DNA from: CAIWXH01 sp964555675
Lineage (GTDB): Bacteria > Chloroflexota > Chloroflexia > Chloroflexales > Chloroflexaceae
Assembly: GCA_964555675.1 (NCBI GenBank)
Contig: CAZKTU010000070.1
Coordinates: 1-27,156, forward strand
DNA: 27,156 bases
Direction of reading: 5' to 3'
Position numbers and translations under genes: made by a program. Every line of letters starts with the position of its first letter. Positions within the stretch are counted from its first letter, which is position 1. Shown here piece by piece: positions 14,987 to 23,207 of this stretch. Below the pieces are notes generated by a model that had not been told where the DNA came from, ran no database searches, and saw only the letters and a program-made list of their open reading frames with translations.

Positions 14987-16174
14987 CTACGCCTTGCCCA
15001 GCCCACGGGCCTGGTGCTCGGGCAACAAGGCCCAGAACATCGGCTCGCGCTCGGGCAGGCGCGGCAGGGGTTTGCCGTCGAGCAGGGTCTCGGTGCAGAC
15101 CAGGCGCACACTGCCGGGGCGCGCGGTCATCGCCACGTCGTAGAAGGTGAAGGCGCCCTCCTCGAGCCGGAAGAGCGCGATGTCGGCCGGGGCGCCCACG
15201 GTGAGCGTGCCCAGGTCGGGGCGCCCCATGGCGGCGGCCGGCCTGCGCGTAGCCCGGTCGATCACCTCGGGCAGGGCCATGCCCATGTTGAGGAACTTCG
15301 AGAGGGTCGTGGGCATGTCGAACATCGGGCCCTGCACGCTCATCTGATGGATATCGCTGCTGATCACATCGGGCAACACGCCCTCGGCCAGGGCCGCCTC
15401 GGCCACCTCGTAGCTGAACGAGCCGCCGCCGTGGCCGATGTCCAGGATCACGCCGCGCTGCTGCAGCTCGCGGGCCAGGGGCGCGAGCCGGCCGTCGTCC
15501 GTGAGCATGCGGTGGGTGCCGCCGGTGAAGCAGTGGGTCAGAATATCGCCGGGGCGCAGCAGCTCGGCGATCTCACTCATCGCGGGCGGGCCACTGCCGA
15601 TATGCACCATCAGCGGCAGCGCCACTCGGTCTGCCAGCTCGCGGGCCAGCTCGAGGGGCCTGATCCCGACCCCGCGGGTGGTGTTCAAGTCGATACGCGC
15701 CTTGATCCCGAGAATCAGGTCGCGGTTCTCCTCGACGGTGCGCGCGGCCAGCTCGACGTCACAGTAGTCGAGGTTGCTCAGCTCCCAGGTCGGGGCGATC
15801 AGGCCGATCGCCGAGAGGTTGAGCAGGCAGAAGATGCGGGCCCGGCTCGGCTCGCTGACGTAGCGGCGGAAACCGGGGAAGCTGTAGGCCCCCGCGCTGC
15901 CCACGTCGAGCCAGGTGGTCACGCCGCTGCGCGCGGCCACCGGGTCAGGCTCAATGCCCCAGAAGGTCACGCCCCAGTAGATGTGGGTGTGCAGGTCGAC
16001 CAGGCCCGGGGTGACGTACTGGCCCGCGGCGTCGAGCACCGTGTGGGCCGTGGCGGGGTCGATGGCGGGGGCGACGCGGGCGATGCGCCCGTCGTGCACG
16101 GCGAGGTCGGCCAGACCGTCCAGCCCGCTCGCCGGGTCGATCACATGGCCGCCGCGCACCAGCAGGTCATACAC
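14987..16174 (-). CDS. Amidohydrolase/deacetylase of the COG3964 type
   Basis: This 395-residue metal-dependent hydrolase of the amidohydrolase superfamily resembles the EF_0837/Atu3266 group, once misnamed dihydroorotase. Likely metal ligands are H62 and H64 (DLHTHIYWG), K158 as a carboxylated lysine (GIKARIDL), H191 (MVHIGSG), H214 (THCFTG) and D274 (SSDIHQM). The family removes acyl groups from small hydroxy- or amino-acid substrates, and COG3964 genes are often found beside SelA-like genes, as here. The start is GTG at 16174; AGGAGATCGGAG on the same strand precedes it and no in-frame ATG is close. It converges on the Gfo/Idh/MocA gene, so it belongs to the locus by function rather than by operon. 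Confidence 0.87.
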   Translation of the reverse strand: MYDLLVRGGHVIDPASGLDGLADLAVHDGRIARVAPAIDPATAHTVLDAAGQYVTPGLVDLHTHIYWGVTFWGIEPDPVAARSGVTTWLDVGSAGAYSFPGFRRYVSEPSRARIFCLLNLSAIGLIAPTWELSNLDYCDVELAARTVEENRDLILGIKARIDLNTTRGVGIRPLELARELADRVALPLMVHIGSGPPAMSEIAELLRPGDILTHCFTGGTHRMLTDDGRLAPLARELQQRGVILDIGHGGGSFSYEVAEAALAEGVLPDVISSDIHQMSVQGPMFDMPTTLSKFLNMGMALPEVIDRATRRPAAAMGRPDLGTLTVGAPADIALFRLEEGAFTFYDVAMTARPGSVRLVCTETLLDGKPLPRLPEREPMFWALLPEHQARGLGKA

Positions 16175-16229
16175 TGAGAGCTCCGATCTCCTGCGAGGGC
16201 GCCGCCACAGCGGGGCGCCCCATTGTCAG

Positions 16230-16271
16230 CCTCCCGTTAGGGCGCACCCATGTGTGCGCCCTAACGGGAGG
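16230..16271. repeat. Perfect 18-bp inverted repeat
   Basis: CCTCCCGTTAGGGCGCAC (16230-16247) is exactly repeated in reverse complement at 16254-16271, with a 6-nt loop. It lies between the 5' end of the amidohydrolase gene and the 3' end of the phosphatase gene, both on the minus strand. No T-run follows on either strand. It could end or protect the phosphatase transcript, or be a dispersed repeat. Confidence 0.85.
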
Positions 16272-16275
16272 GGCG

Positions 16276-16300
16276 CGGGGAGGCCTGGCCTCCCCGAAAA
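16276..16300 (-). repeat. TTTTC-led GC-rich hairpin downstream of the phosphatase
   Basis: On the minus strand TTTTC leads into CGGGGAGG and CCTCCCCG arms (GGGGAGGCC/GGCCTCCCC at 16277-16295). It matches the element at 1766-1791 in order and orientation relative to its upstream gene. Together with the adjacent 18-bp repeat it forms a double hairpin. Confidence 0.6.
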
Positions 16301-16338
16301 GACAATCTTCAACCCGTCAAACAAGGTTAGACGGAGTA

Positions 16339-17913
16339 CTACACCGGGTCCAGCGTCTTGGCGTACAGGCTGGTCCCGGCCAGGTCGCGCAGGGTGACCG
16401 TAAGCTGCCGGGTGCGCCCGTCGAGAGTCACATGGCCGAAGAACTGCATGCCGGCCGAGGGTGGCAGGTTCACCCGGCCCGCGGGCGGGATGCGCTGGTA
16501 GACCACCTGCGGCCCGAAGGTGGGGTCGAGGGGGTTGGGGCCGAAGGTGCCGGCGTTGAGCGGGCCCGAGACGAACTCCCAGAACGGGTCGAAGTCGCTG
16601 AAGCGCGCCCGGTCGGGGTCGTAGTAGTGGGCCGCCGTGTAGTGGACGTCGGCGGTGAGCCACACCGTATTGCGGATCTCGTTGTACTTGATGAAGCGCA
16701 GCAGGTCGACGATCTCCAGCTCGCGGCCCAGGGGCGGGCCATCGCTATTGGCCACGGCCTCAGAGCCGGTGCGGGTGATGAAGTTGTCGTAGACGATCAG
16801 GCCGATCGGCATGTCCGCGGCGATGATCTTCCAGGTGGCGTTCGAGGCCAGCAGGGCCTGCTTGAGCCGGCGGATCTGCTCGCGGCCCAGCAGGTCGGCG
16901 GCGGGCGTGCGCTCGGGCTGGTCGTTCGGGCCGTTCGGGGCCCTGTAGCTACGCATATCCAGGAAGAAGACGTCGAGGGCCGGGCCGTAGCTGATCACCC
17001 GGTCGATGCGCTCGCCGCGCAACGGCATATACTCCATAAAGGCCTGGCGGGCGCGCGCCGCGAGCAGGTTCACGTCCTTGACGGTGTAGCGCCGGTCGGT
17101 CAGAATCTGGCCGGGCCACCAGTTATTCACCACCTCATGGTCGTCCCACTGGGCCATCATCGGCACAGTGGCGTTGAAGTGGCGCACATGGTTGTCGAGC
17201 AGGTTGTAGGCGAAGTTGCCGCGGAACTCGCGCAGCGTCTCGGCCACCTTGGCCTTCTCTTCGGTGACCAGGTTCTTCCAGACCGTGCCGTCGCCCAGGC
17301 GCACCTCGGGCAACAGCGGGTTGTCCGCGTAAATCGTGTCGCCCGAGTGAATGAAGAAGTCCGGCTCGTACCAGGCCATGGTATTGTAGATCTTCATCCC
17401 GCCCCAGTCGGGGTTGATGCCATAGCCCTGCCCGGCGGTGTCGGCCGACCAGACGAACGAGAGCCCCTCGCCCGCCGCGGGCGGGGTGCGGAACGAGCCG
17501 ACGATCGGCTCGCTGAGCGCCCGCTCGTCGCCCGGAACCTGGAAGCGCACTCGGTAGAAGACCCGCTGGCCCGCCGGCAGGCCCGTCAGGTTGAGCTTGG
17601 CGGTGAAGTCGGCCGCCTCCTGGGCCAGGGGGCCTTGCACCAGCCGGGCGTTGGCGAAGCTCTCGACTGTGGCCACCTCGACCAGCATCTGCGCGGGACG
17701 GTCGGCACGGCTCCAGATCACCGCCTGGTCGCCCGCGATATCGCCGCTCGAGACGCCATGGGTGATCGCCGGCCTGGCGCCGGCGGGGGTGATTTGGGCG
17801 GGCCCTGCGGCCAGGGCGGCCTGTGGCAGCCCACTGGCGGCGAGCGCGGTGGCGCTCCCGACCAGCCCGCGCAGGAAGGCGCGGCGACTGAGCGACGTGC
17901 GGTCCGACTGCAT
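16339..17913 (-). CDS. Tat-exported PhoD-family alkaline phosphatase/phosphodiesterase
   Basis: This 524-residue secreted metallophosphoesterase would release phosphate from esters outside the membrane. A Tat signal (SRRAFLR at 9-15, hydrophobic core, AALAAG near 32-37) is followed by a beta-sandwich PhoD N-domain (GVSSGD, then VYYRVRF-like FYRVRF). The catalytic domain has SADTAG (D158), HSGDTIYAD (D192, Y195), WDDHEVVNN (257-263) and TADVHYTAAHYY (D422, H424). The start at 17913 is chosen because AGGAGAACGGG precedes it and the Tat motif then sits near the N-terminus. An in-frame start 33 nt upstream is less likely. It is transcribed away from the acetyltransferase gene, sharing a 69-bp divergent spacer. 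Confidence 0.92.
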   Translation of the reverse strand: MQSDRTSLSRRAFLRGLVGSATALAASGLPQAALAAGPAQITPAGARPAITHGVSSGDIAGDQAVIWSRADRPAQMLVEVATVESFANARLVQGPLAQEAADFTAKLNLTGLPAGQRVFYRVRFQVPGDERALSEPIVGSFRTPPAAGEGLSFVWSADTAGQGYGINPDWGGMKIYNTMAWYEPDFFIHSGDTIYADNPLLPEVRLGDGTVWKNLVTEEKAKVAETLREFRGNFAYNLLDNHVRHFNATVPMMAQWDDHEVVNNWWPGQILTDRRYTVKDVNLLAARARQAFMEYMPLRGERIDRVISYGPALDVFFLDMRSYRAPNGPNDQPERTPAADLLGREQIRRLKQALLASNATWKIIAADMPIGLIVYDNFITRTGSEAVANSDGPPLGRELEIVDLLRFIKYNEIRNTVWLTADVHYTAAHYYDPDRARFSDFDPFWEFVSGPLNAGTFGPNPLDPTFGPQVVYQRIPPAGRVNLPPSAGMQFFGHVTLDGRTRQLTVTLRDLAGTSLYAKTLDPV

Positions 17914-17982
17914 CCCGTTCTCCTCTCGCACTGCGGCGGCGCGCATGCGCCGAAGAGAAGTATACCCATTCCGGAGGAAAAA

Positions 17983-18900
17983 ATGGCCCTACGACGACGC
18001 GACTATCGCGACCAGGACCTGCCCGCCGTCCAGGCGGCCCTCGCCCGCTGGACCGCCGCGGCGGGGCGCTGCGGCTACTGCCACGTCGGCGACCTGCCCA
18101 GCCGCATCTACGCCGGCCTGCGCGGGCGGGCGCCCGTGGGCGAGCTGGTGCATCTCTGGGAGGACGGGTCCGCCATCGTCGGGGTGGCAATCAACGGGCG
18201 CTTCGACCATGCCTTCGACCTCTTCGTCAGCCCTGCCGCCCGCGGCGGCCCCGCCGAGCTGCTGATGCTGCGCGACGCCCACACGACCACGCAGGCCTTC
18301 GTCGCGGGCCAGGGCCTCGCCGAGCGCAGCGTGATCACCGATGTCTTCAGCTGCGATGAGGCCAGGCGCGACCTGCTCGCCCAGCTCGGTTTCAGCGAGT
18401 ATCGGCTCTGGGATCACATCACCGAGCGCGACCTCGCGGGCGAGATCGCACCGCCCCGCCTCCCCGCCGGCTACAGCCTCAGGCACGCCGCCAGCGCGGA
18501 CTACGGCCAGCTCGCCGCCGTACGCAACGATGCCTTCGACAACGGCTGGACGCCCGAGCAGTACCGCGACCAGGTCATGGCAAAGCCCGGCTACGCGCTC
18601 GAGCGCGAGCTGCTGGCCGTGGCCCCCGACGGGCAGATCGCGGCCTTCACCATGATCTGGCTCGACCAGCTGAACCAGGTCGGGCTCTTCGAGCCGGTCG
18701 GCGTCGCGAGCGCCCACCGGCGCCTGGGCCTGGCGCGCGCCCTCATGCTCCACGGCCTCGCCGAGATGCGCCGAGCGGGCATGCGCAGCGCCATAGTCGC
18801 GCACGACGCCACCAACCTGCCCGCCCGCGAGCTCTATCTCAGCCTCGGCTTCACCAAGCGCTACGAGACCCTGGGCTACCAATCTCCCAATCTCCCCTAA
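17983..18900 (+). CDS. GNAT family N-acetyltransferase with two GNAT-like halves
   Basis: This 305-residue protein's C-terminal half (about 164-300) is a clear GNAT domain. The acetyl-CoA-binding motif is at about 237-254 (EPVGVASAHRRLGLARALM), followed by NLPARELYLSLGF near 278-290, the usual last helix and strand. The N-terminal half (about 1-150) looks like a degenerate GNAT domain, ending with ARRDLLAQLGFSEYRLWDHI, so the layout resembles tandem-GNAT proteins such as MshD-type enzymes. The acceptor substrate is unknown. The ATG at 17983 follows GGAGGAAAAA, an excellent ribosome-binding site. The TAA stop overlaps the stop of the convergent glycosidase gene by 3 nt within CTAA. Confidence 0.88.
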   Translation: MALRRRDYRDQDLPAVQAALARWTAAAGRCGYCHVGDLPSRIYAGLRGRAPVGELVHLWEDGSAIVGVAINGRFDHAFDLFVSPAARGGPAELLMLRDAHTTTQAFVAGQGLAERSVITDVFSCDEARRDLLAQLGFSEYRLWDHITERDLAGEIAPPRLPAGYSLRHAASADYGQLAAVRNDAFDNGWTPEQYRDQVMAKPGYALERELLAVAPDGQIAAFTMIWLDQLNQVGLFEPVGVASAHRRLGLARALMLHGLAEMRRAGMRSAIVAHDATNLPARELYLSLGFTKRYETLGYQSPNLP

Positions 18901-20861
18901 TCCGGAAAGGTCGCCTGGCGCAGGATCGTCCCGCCGATCGGCCTCAGCTCGAGCGCCGCCTCTTCGCCGCTCTGCGGGCGCTCCAGGGTCGCGGCAATCT
19001 TCAGGCTTCCCGCCCAGGGGCGCTCGGGGTCGAACGGGCCGCGCACCAGGCGCAGGGCCTCGCTGTGGCGCGGCGCGAGTCTGTAGGCGCCCAACTCGGC
19101 TGGGATCGGCTCGTAGTAGCGGTCGACGAAGCCCGCCAGAGGGTACTGCCTGACCGCGCGGCCCTCGGCGCCGATCGGCCGCACGAACAGCAGCGGCCCG
19201 TAGCTGACCGTCGCCTCGCCATTGGCGGCCCGCCCCACCTGCACCCCCGCGCTGAAGCTGAGCGTCACCCGGTCGCCGCTGCGCCAGGTGCGCCGCAGCA
19301 CGATTAGCCCGTCCCGCTCGGCCCCGGCCGCCTCGTCGTTCACGGCGCAGGCCCAGCCCTCGGCCCAGGCCGGCCGCCTGAGGGCCAGCTCGAAGTCGAC
19401 GGGGCGCTCCACCTCCAGCGTGAGGCTAATCGCCAGGTCGAACGGGTAGGCCGTCTCCTCGACGATGCGCACCGCCACATCGCCGACTCGCGTGCGCACC
19501 TCGCAGGGCCCATAAAGTGTAGCCACCAGCCCGGTGGGGCTGCGCATCCACATGGCCTTCACGAAGTACGGGTAGATGCGCCCGGCGTTCGGCACGCAGC
19601 AGACCGCGACGTCCTGGTGTACGGGCGAGTACTTGTAGCGATTCTGCGGGCGCGCCGGGTCCTGGGGGTCGCCCGGGTGGAGCGTGCCGACCATCGCCGT
19701 GGAGCTATCGGTCTTCAGGTAGGCGATCGCGCACTCCTCGGGGTGGCGCGCGCCCTGCCCCGCGTTGAAGAGCAGCCACTCGGCCCGGTCGCCCCAGAGC
19801 GGCGCCCCCGTCTTCTGCAACAGGTGGCTGTACGAGTCGAGCAACTCGTGGATCGAGCAGTACTCGTAGCCCGTCTCGCCGGGCTCGGCCGCCCGGCCCT
19901 CGATCCACTCGTCGCCGATCGGGCCGCCACTGGGGGTCAGGCAGGGCTCCAATTTGGCCAGATAGGCGGCCAGAGCTTCCTCAAGCAGCGGGCTGCCCGA
20001 GGCGTAGAGCGCGGCGAGCAACGCGCGCAGGTGCTCGTAGGTGTGGACGCCGTGCCCCTCGAACCTGTAGTCCGGGTCGAGCAGGTTGGGGTAGCAAATG
20101 TCGGCCTCGCTGACCTGGCTGCCGCTGTACTCCTGGTACAGCCACAGGGCGTACTGGGCGTAGGCATGCTCGCCGGTCAGCTGGGCGAGCCGGTCGAGCG
20201 TATCGGTGAAGGTCAGCCCGTGGCTCACCCCCGCATAGGAATTGGGCTGCGCGAAGGGCCGCGAGGCGCCCATGGGGAAGGCCGCCATCGTGCGCCTGAC
20301 GGCCCGCTCGACCGCATGCAGCACGCGCTCCTCGCCCGTGGCCTCGTAGTAGCCCAGCAGCACGCGGAAGAGCGAGGACTGGGCCCACAGCTCGCCATTC
20401 TCGCCTGTTGCGCTGTAGCGCAGGTCGGGCGCATAGATCCCCAGATAGCCGTCCTCGTCCTGGGTCGCCAGGATGCGCTCGATATAATCCCGTACCCGAG
20501 GCATGTACTCGGGGTGGTCGAGCAGCAGGGCCGTGCGCACCATACCGTCGCGCCAGTTCGACTGGGTCTCGCTGTTCCACCAGAGGTACTGCACCTGCCA
20601 GTCGGCCTCGTGACCCGATACACCCAGGTCCTTGCGGGCGACGGCCCTGGTCAGGCGCGCCGACCCGTAGATGTCGTCCCCGCCGATCAACTCGGGCGCC
20701 AGCTCGTCGAGGCGGCCCACAAACCCCGCCTCCAGGTCGCGGCGCAGTTGCGCCTCGATCCAGCCGCGCGGTCGTACCGCGCCCAGGGGCAACCATGCGT
20801 AGGCCTGCGGCAAAGGCCGGGCCTGGGCGAACAAGTCCGCGGGAAGCTCCTTCTGCTCCAT
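18897..20861 (-). CDS. GH127-like beta-L-arabinofuranosidase candidate (PF07944 type)
   Basis: This 654-residue glycoside hydrolase-like protein has an (alpha/alpha)6 barrel followed by beta-sandwich domains. The Glu-x-Cys and Cys-Cys motifs that bind zinc in GH127 are present: E333 and C335 (GYEYCSIHELLDSY), and C421-C422 (VCCVPNAGRIYP). In GH127 one of the paired Cys is the nucleophile. E318 (DEWIEG) may be the acid/base. WWNSETQSNWRDG near 94-106 also fits the family core. There is no signal peptide, so it would act on imported oligosaccharides. The start at 20861 is chosen from GAGGAG immediately upstream; an in-frame start 57 nt earlier is less likely. The substrate could be an L-arabinofuranoside or another furanoside. 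It converges with the acetyltransferase gene, with overlapping stop codons. Confidence 0.85.
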   Translation of the reverse strand: MEQKELPADLFAQARPLPQAYAWLPLGAVRPRGWIEAQLRRDLEAGFVGRLDELAPELIGGDDIYGSARLTRAVARKDLGVSGHEADWQVQYLWWNSETQSNWRDGMVRTALLLDHPEYMPRVRDYIERILATQDEDGYLGIYAPDLRYSATGENGELWAQSSLFRVLLGYYEATGEERVLHAVERAVRRTMAAFPMGASRPFAQPNSYAGVSHGLTFTDTLDRLAQLTGEHAYAQYALWLYQEYSGSQVSEADICYPNLLDPDYRFEGHGVHTYEHLRALLAALYASGSPLLEEALAAYLAKLEPCLTPSGGPIGDEWIEGRAAEPGETGYEYCSIHELLDSYSHLLQKTGAPLWGDRAEWLLFNAGQGARHPEECAIAYLKTDSSTAMVGTLHPGDPQDPARPQNRYKYSPVHQDVAVCCVPNAGRIYPYFVKAMWMRSPTGLVATLYGPCEVRTRVGDVAVRIVEETAYPFDLAISLTLEVERPVDFELALRRPAWAEGWACAVNDEAAGAERDGLIVLRRTWRSGDRVTLSFSAGVQVGRAANGEATVSYGPLLFVRPIGAEGRAVRQYPLAGFVDRYYEPIPAELGAYRLAPRHSEALRLVRGPFDPERPWAGSLKIAATLERPQSGEEAALELRPIGGTILRQATFPD

Positions 20862-21174
20862 ATGCTCCTCAGATCGTCTGGGTATCGGCAACTCGCTACC
20901 TACTATGCCACATGTCAAGAGATCTGACCACTTGGGACGTCGGCCCGCTGTTGCGCCGGCCGCCCTAGCGTGCTGCGTACGCAGCGCAGCCTTAGTACTC
21001 CTACGCTACCTGGCCGTATGCCCCCCCGACGGCCCCGGCAGGACCAACAACTCTCTGTGACGATCGGGCCCCAGGGCGTACCATAAGTCCACAACTGAAG
21101 CATCACGCGGGCTGCGCCGCCCGCCGATGGCTTGTTCCACACATCACAGCACTCCCATCTGCCAAGGAACAACC
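20862..21174. other. Divergent intergenic region (313 bp), no gene seen
   Basis: The region separates the glycosidase (leftward) from the metalloprotease (rightward). It contains a perfect 14-bp palindrome, GCTGCGTACGCAGC, at 20972-20985, which could be a regulator site. A TTGACA on the minus strand at 20917-20912 has no matching -10 at normal spacing. A weak GTGACG (21057-21062) and TACCAT (21079-21084) pair could drive the protease. No RNA gene was recognised. Confidence 0.5.
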
Positions 21175-22950
21175 ATGCGCGCCCTCCTCTCCCTCTGCGC
21201 CCTGGCCCTTGCCATGGCCCTTGTCCCGACCGCCGGCCAGGCCGGCCCCGCACTCGAGCCGCCGCCCCATGACGACGCCCTGATCGCCCCGCCGCCCTCC
21301 GCCGGCCTGGCCTCGGCGGGCGACGACCTGCGCGGCCCGAGCCAGTATATGGCGGGCGAGGTGGCGGTGCGCCTGGTGCTGCCCGAGAGCAACGGCGGCG
21401 CCGAGCCCCAGAGCGAAAACTGGACCCCCGAAGAGATCGCCCAGGTGACTGCCCAGGTGCGCGGCGCCCTCTCGTGGTGGGAGGCCCGGCTGCCCATGGC
21501 TCGTCTCGCCTTCACCCTGCGCGTCGACGTCGTCCCCACGCGCTACGAGCCGATCAAGCACGGCCTGAGCGACGAGGGCCTCTGGATCGGCGACAGTCTG
21601 CGCAACCTGGGCTTCAACGCCCCTGGCTACTTTGACCAGACCTATCTGGCGGGCGACGCCAATCGCGCCGCCACGGACGCCGACTGGACGACCACGATCT
21701 TTCTCGTCGACAGCTCGGCCCATCCCACGGGCACATTTACGGACGGCCGTTTCGCCTACGCCTATATCAACGGCCCCCTGATGGTGATCACCTCTGACGC
21801 CGGCGGCTACGGCACGAGCCGGCTGGCGCCCGTCGTCGCCCACGAGTTGGGCCACATCTTCGGCGCCCTCGACCAGTACGCCGCCGCGCGCATCCCGTGC
21901 GAGCGGCGCAGCGGCTACCTCAACACCCCGACCAGCAACAGCCAGTACGGCGGCTGCGGCACGCGCGAGCCGAGCATCATGCTCGAGCCCCTCGGCGCCT
22001 TCAGCGCGGGGCAGGTCGACGGCTCGGCCCAGGCCCAGCTCGGCTACAAGGACAGCGACGGCGACGCCCTGATCGACCCCCTCGACACGGCCCCGACCCT
22101 CGAAATGCTGGCCGAGCGCCTGGCCGCCGGCAGCGGCCGCCCGCTCCTCAGCGGCACTACCCGCGACCTCCCCTTCGCCTCGCCCTTCCAGCAGCGGGTC
22201 ACCCTGAACCATATCGCCGGCGTCGACTACCGCGTCGACGGCGGGCCCTGGCTGCCGGTGGACGCCGAGGACGGCGCCTACGACGAGAGCGCCGAGAGCT
22301 TCGCCGCCGAGCTGCCGCTCTACGACGGCACGTACGCTGTCGAGCTACGAGCCCGCAATATCGCCGGCGTGGCCTCGAGCGTCGCTGTGCGGCGGCTCAC
22401 TGTCAGCGGGCTTGGAGCGCAGCCTGAGTACAGCGCCACCCTGCCCGCCGTCGTCGGCAGCCCCCAGTTGAGCTTGAGCCTGAGCGCCCCGGCGGGCGCC
22501 GAGGCCGTGGAGGTGAGCGAGAGCGCCGCCTTCGCCGGCGTCGAGTGGCAGCCCTACACGCCTCAGCTGTCCTACGCCCTGATGGCAGGCGACGGCGCAC
22601 ACACCATCTATGTGCGCTTCAGGGACGCCGCCGGCCTCGCCTCGCTGCCCATCGCCGTGCCGGTGACCCTCGACACCTGCCCGCCGGCGGGCTCGGCGGC
22701 CCGCAACCCGGGCGACCCCACCGAGCTGATCATCGAGGCCCACGACGACACCACCGGCGTGGCCGCCGTCGAGCTCCAGGTGGGCTCGCAGGCCCCGGTC
22801 TGGCAGTCCTACACGGCCCGCGTCGAGCTCGGGGCCGGCAGCGAGGGCGCGGCGGTGACCCTGCGCTTCCGCGACGGCGCCGGCAACGTCTCGGCGCCCT
22901 ACAACGCCCCGACGGGCTACAAAGTCGCCCTGCCCTTCGTCGTCCGCTGA
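21175..22950 (+). CDS. Secreted zinc metalloprotease with beta-sandwich repeats
   Basis: This is a 591-residue exported protein. A Sec-type signal peptide (hydrophobic core about 3-18, AGQAG near 20-24) is followed by a metalloprotease domain with H223-E224-L-G-H227-x-x-G230-x-x-D233. This is the HExxHxxGxxD pattern, with Asp as the probable third zinc ligand, as in snapalysin-like enzymes. A calcium-loop motif, DSDGDALID (293-301), resembles thrombospondin type 3 repeats. The rest (about 325-585) is three Ig-like or fibronectin-like repeats of the GTYAVELRARNIAGVAS kind. The C-terminus ends in VALPFVVR, similar to tails I recall on Chloroflexota secreted proteins. The start at 21175 is preferred over an ATG at 21127 because AAGGAACAACC precedes it and the signal peptide then starts at residue 1. 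Confidence 0.85.
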   Translation: MRALLSLCALALAMALVPTAGQAGPALEPPPHDDALIAPPPSAGLASAGDDLRGPSQYMAGEVAVRLVLPESNGGAEPQSENWTPEEIAQVTAQVRGALSWWEARLPMARLAFTLRVDVVPTRYEPIKHGLSDEGLWIGDSLRNLGFNAPGYFDQTYLAGDANRAATDADWTTTIFLVDSSAHPTGTFTDGRFAYAYINGPLMVITSDAGGYGTSRLAPVVAHELGHIFGALDQYAAARIPCERRSGYLNTPTSNSQYGGCGTREPSIMLEPLGAFSAGQVDGSAQAQLGYKDSDGDALIDPLDTAPTLEMLAERLAAGSGRPLLSGTTRDLPFASPFQQRVTLNHIAGVDYRVDGGPWLPVDAEDGAYDESAESFAAELPLYDGTYAVELRARNIAGVASSVAVRRLTVSGLGAQPEYSATLPAVVGSPQLSLSLSAPAGAEAVEVSESAAFAGVEWQPYTPQLSYALMAGDGAHTIYVRFRDAAGLASLPIAVPVTLDTCPPAGSAARNPGDPTELIIEAHDDTTGVAAVELQVGSQAPVWQSYTARVELGAGSEGAAVTLRFRDGAGNVSAPYNAPTGYKVALPFVVR

Positions 22951-22991
22951 GTGTAACGCCGCGGGCCTGCCGCGGACAATACAAGGCGCCG

Positions 22992-23091
22992 NNNNNNNNN
23001 NNNNNNNNNNNNNNNNNNNNNNNNNNNNNNNNNNNNNNNNNNNNNNNNNNNNNNNNNNNNNNNNNNNNNNNNNNNNNNNNNNNNNNNNNNN
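22992..23091. other. Assembly gap (100 N)
   Basis: Exactly 100 Ns, the usual placeholder. The true distance between the protease and folE is therefore unknown. Confidence 0.98.
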
Positions 23092-23181
23092 CCTCCCGGA
23101 AAAAGCTCCTCAGCACAAGCAGTGTGGTGAACTACTAAACACATTTGCCGAGACGAGGTCGGTCAAAAGTCGGAAATTCTG

Positions 23182-23207
23182 TGCACAGCCTTGACAAGGC
23201 ATGTGCA
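23182..23207. promoter_or_regulatory. Palindrome overlapping the folE -35 (candidate operator)
   Basis: The inner arms GCCTTG and CAAGGC (23188-23200, 1-nt centre) are extended by TGCACA on the left and TGTGCA on the right, with one extra A on the right-hand side. The 26-bp near-perfect palindrome covers the consensus TTGACA, so a bound repressor would block RNA polymerase. No regulator for it is encoded next to it. Confidence 0.6.

Noticed and set aside
16276..16300. An intrinsic terminator for the phosphatase gene
   Set aside because: The T-run is on the 5' side of the hairpin on the gene strand and no U-tract follows the stem, so it is listed as a repeat instead.
16252..17982. An N-terminal extension of the acetyltransferase frame back to 16252
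   Set aside because: The extension is antisense to the PhoD-type gene and shows no domain. The ATG at 17983 has an excellent ribosome-binding site.
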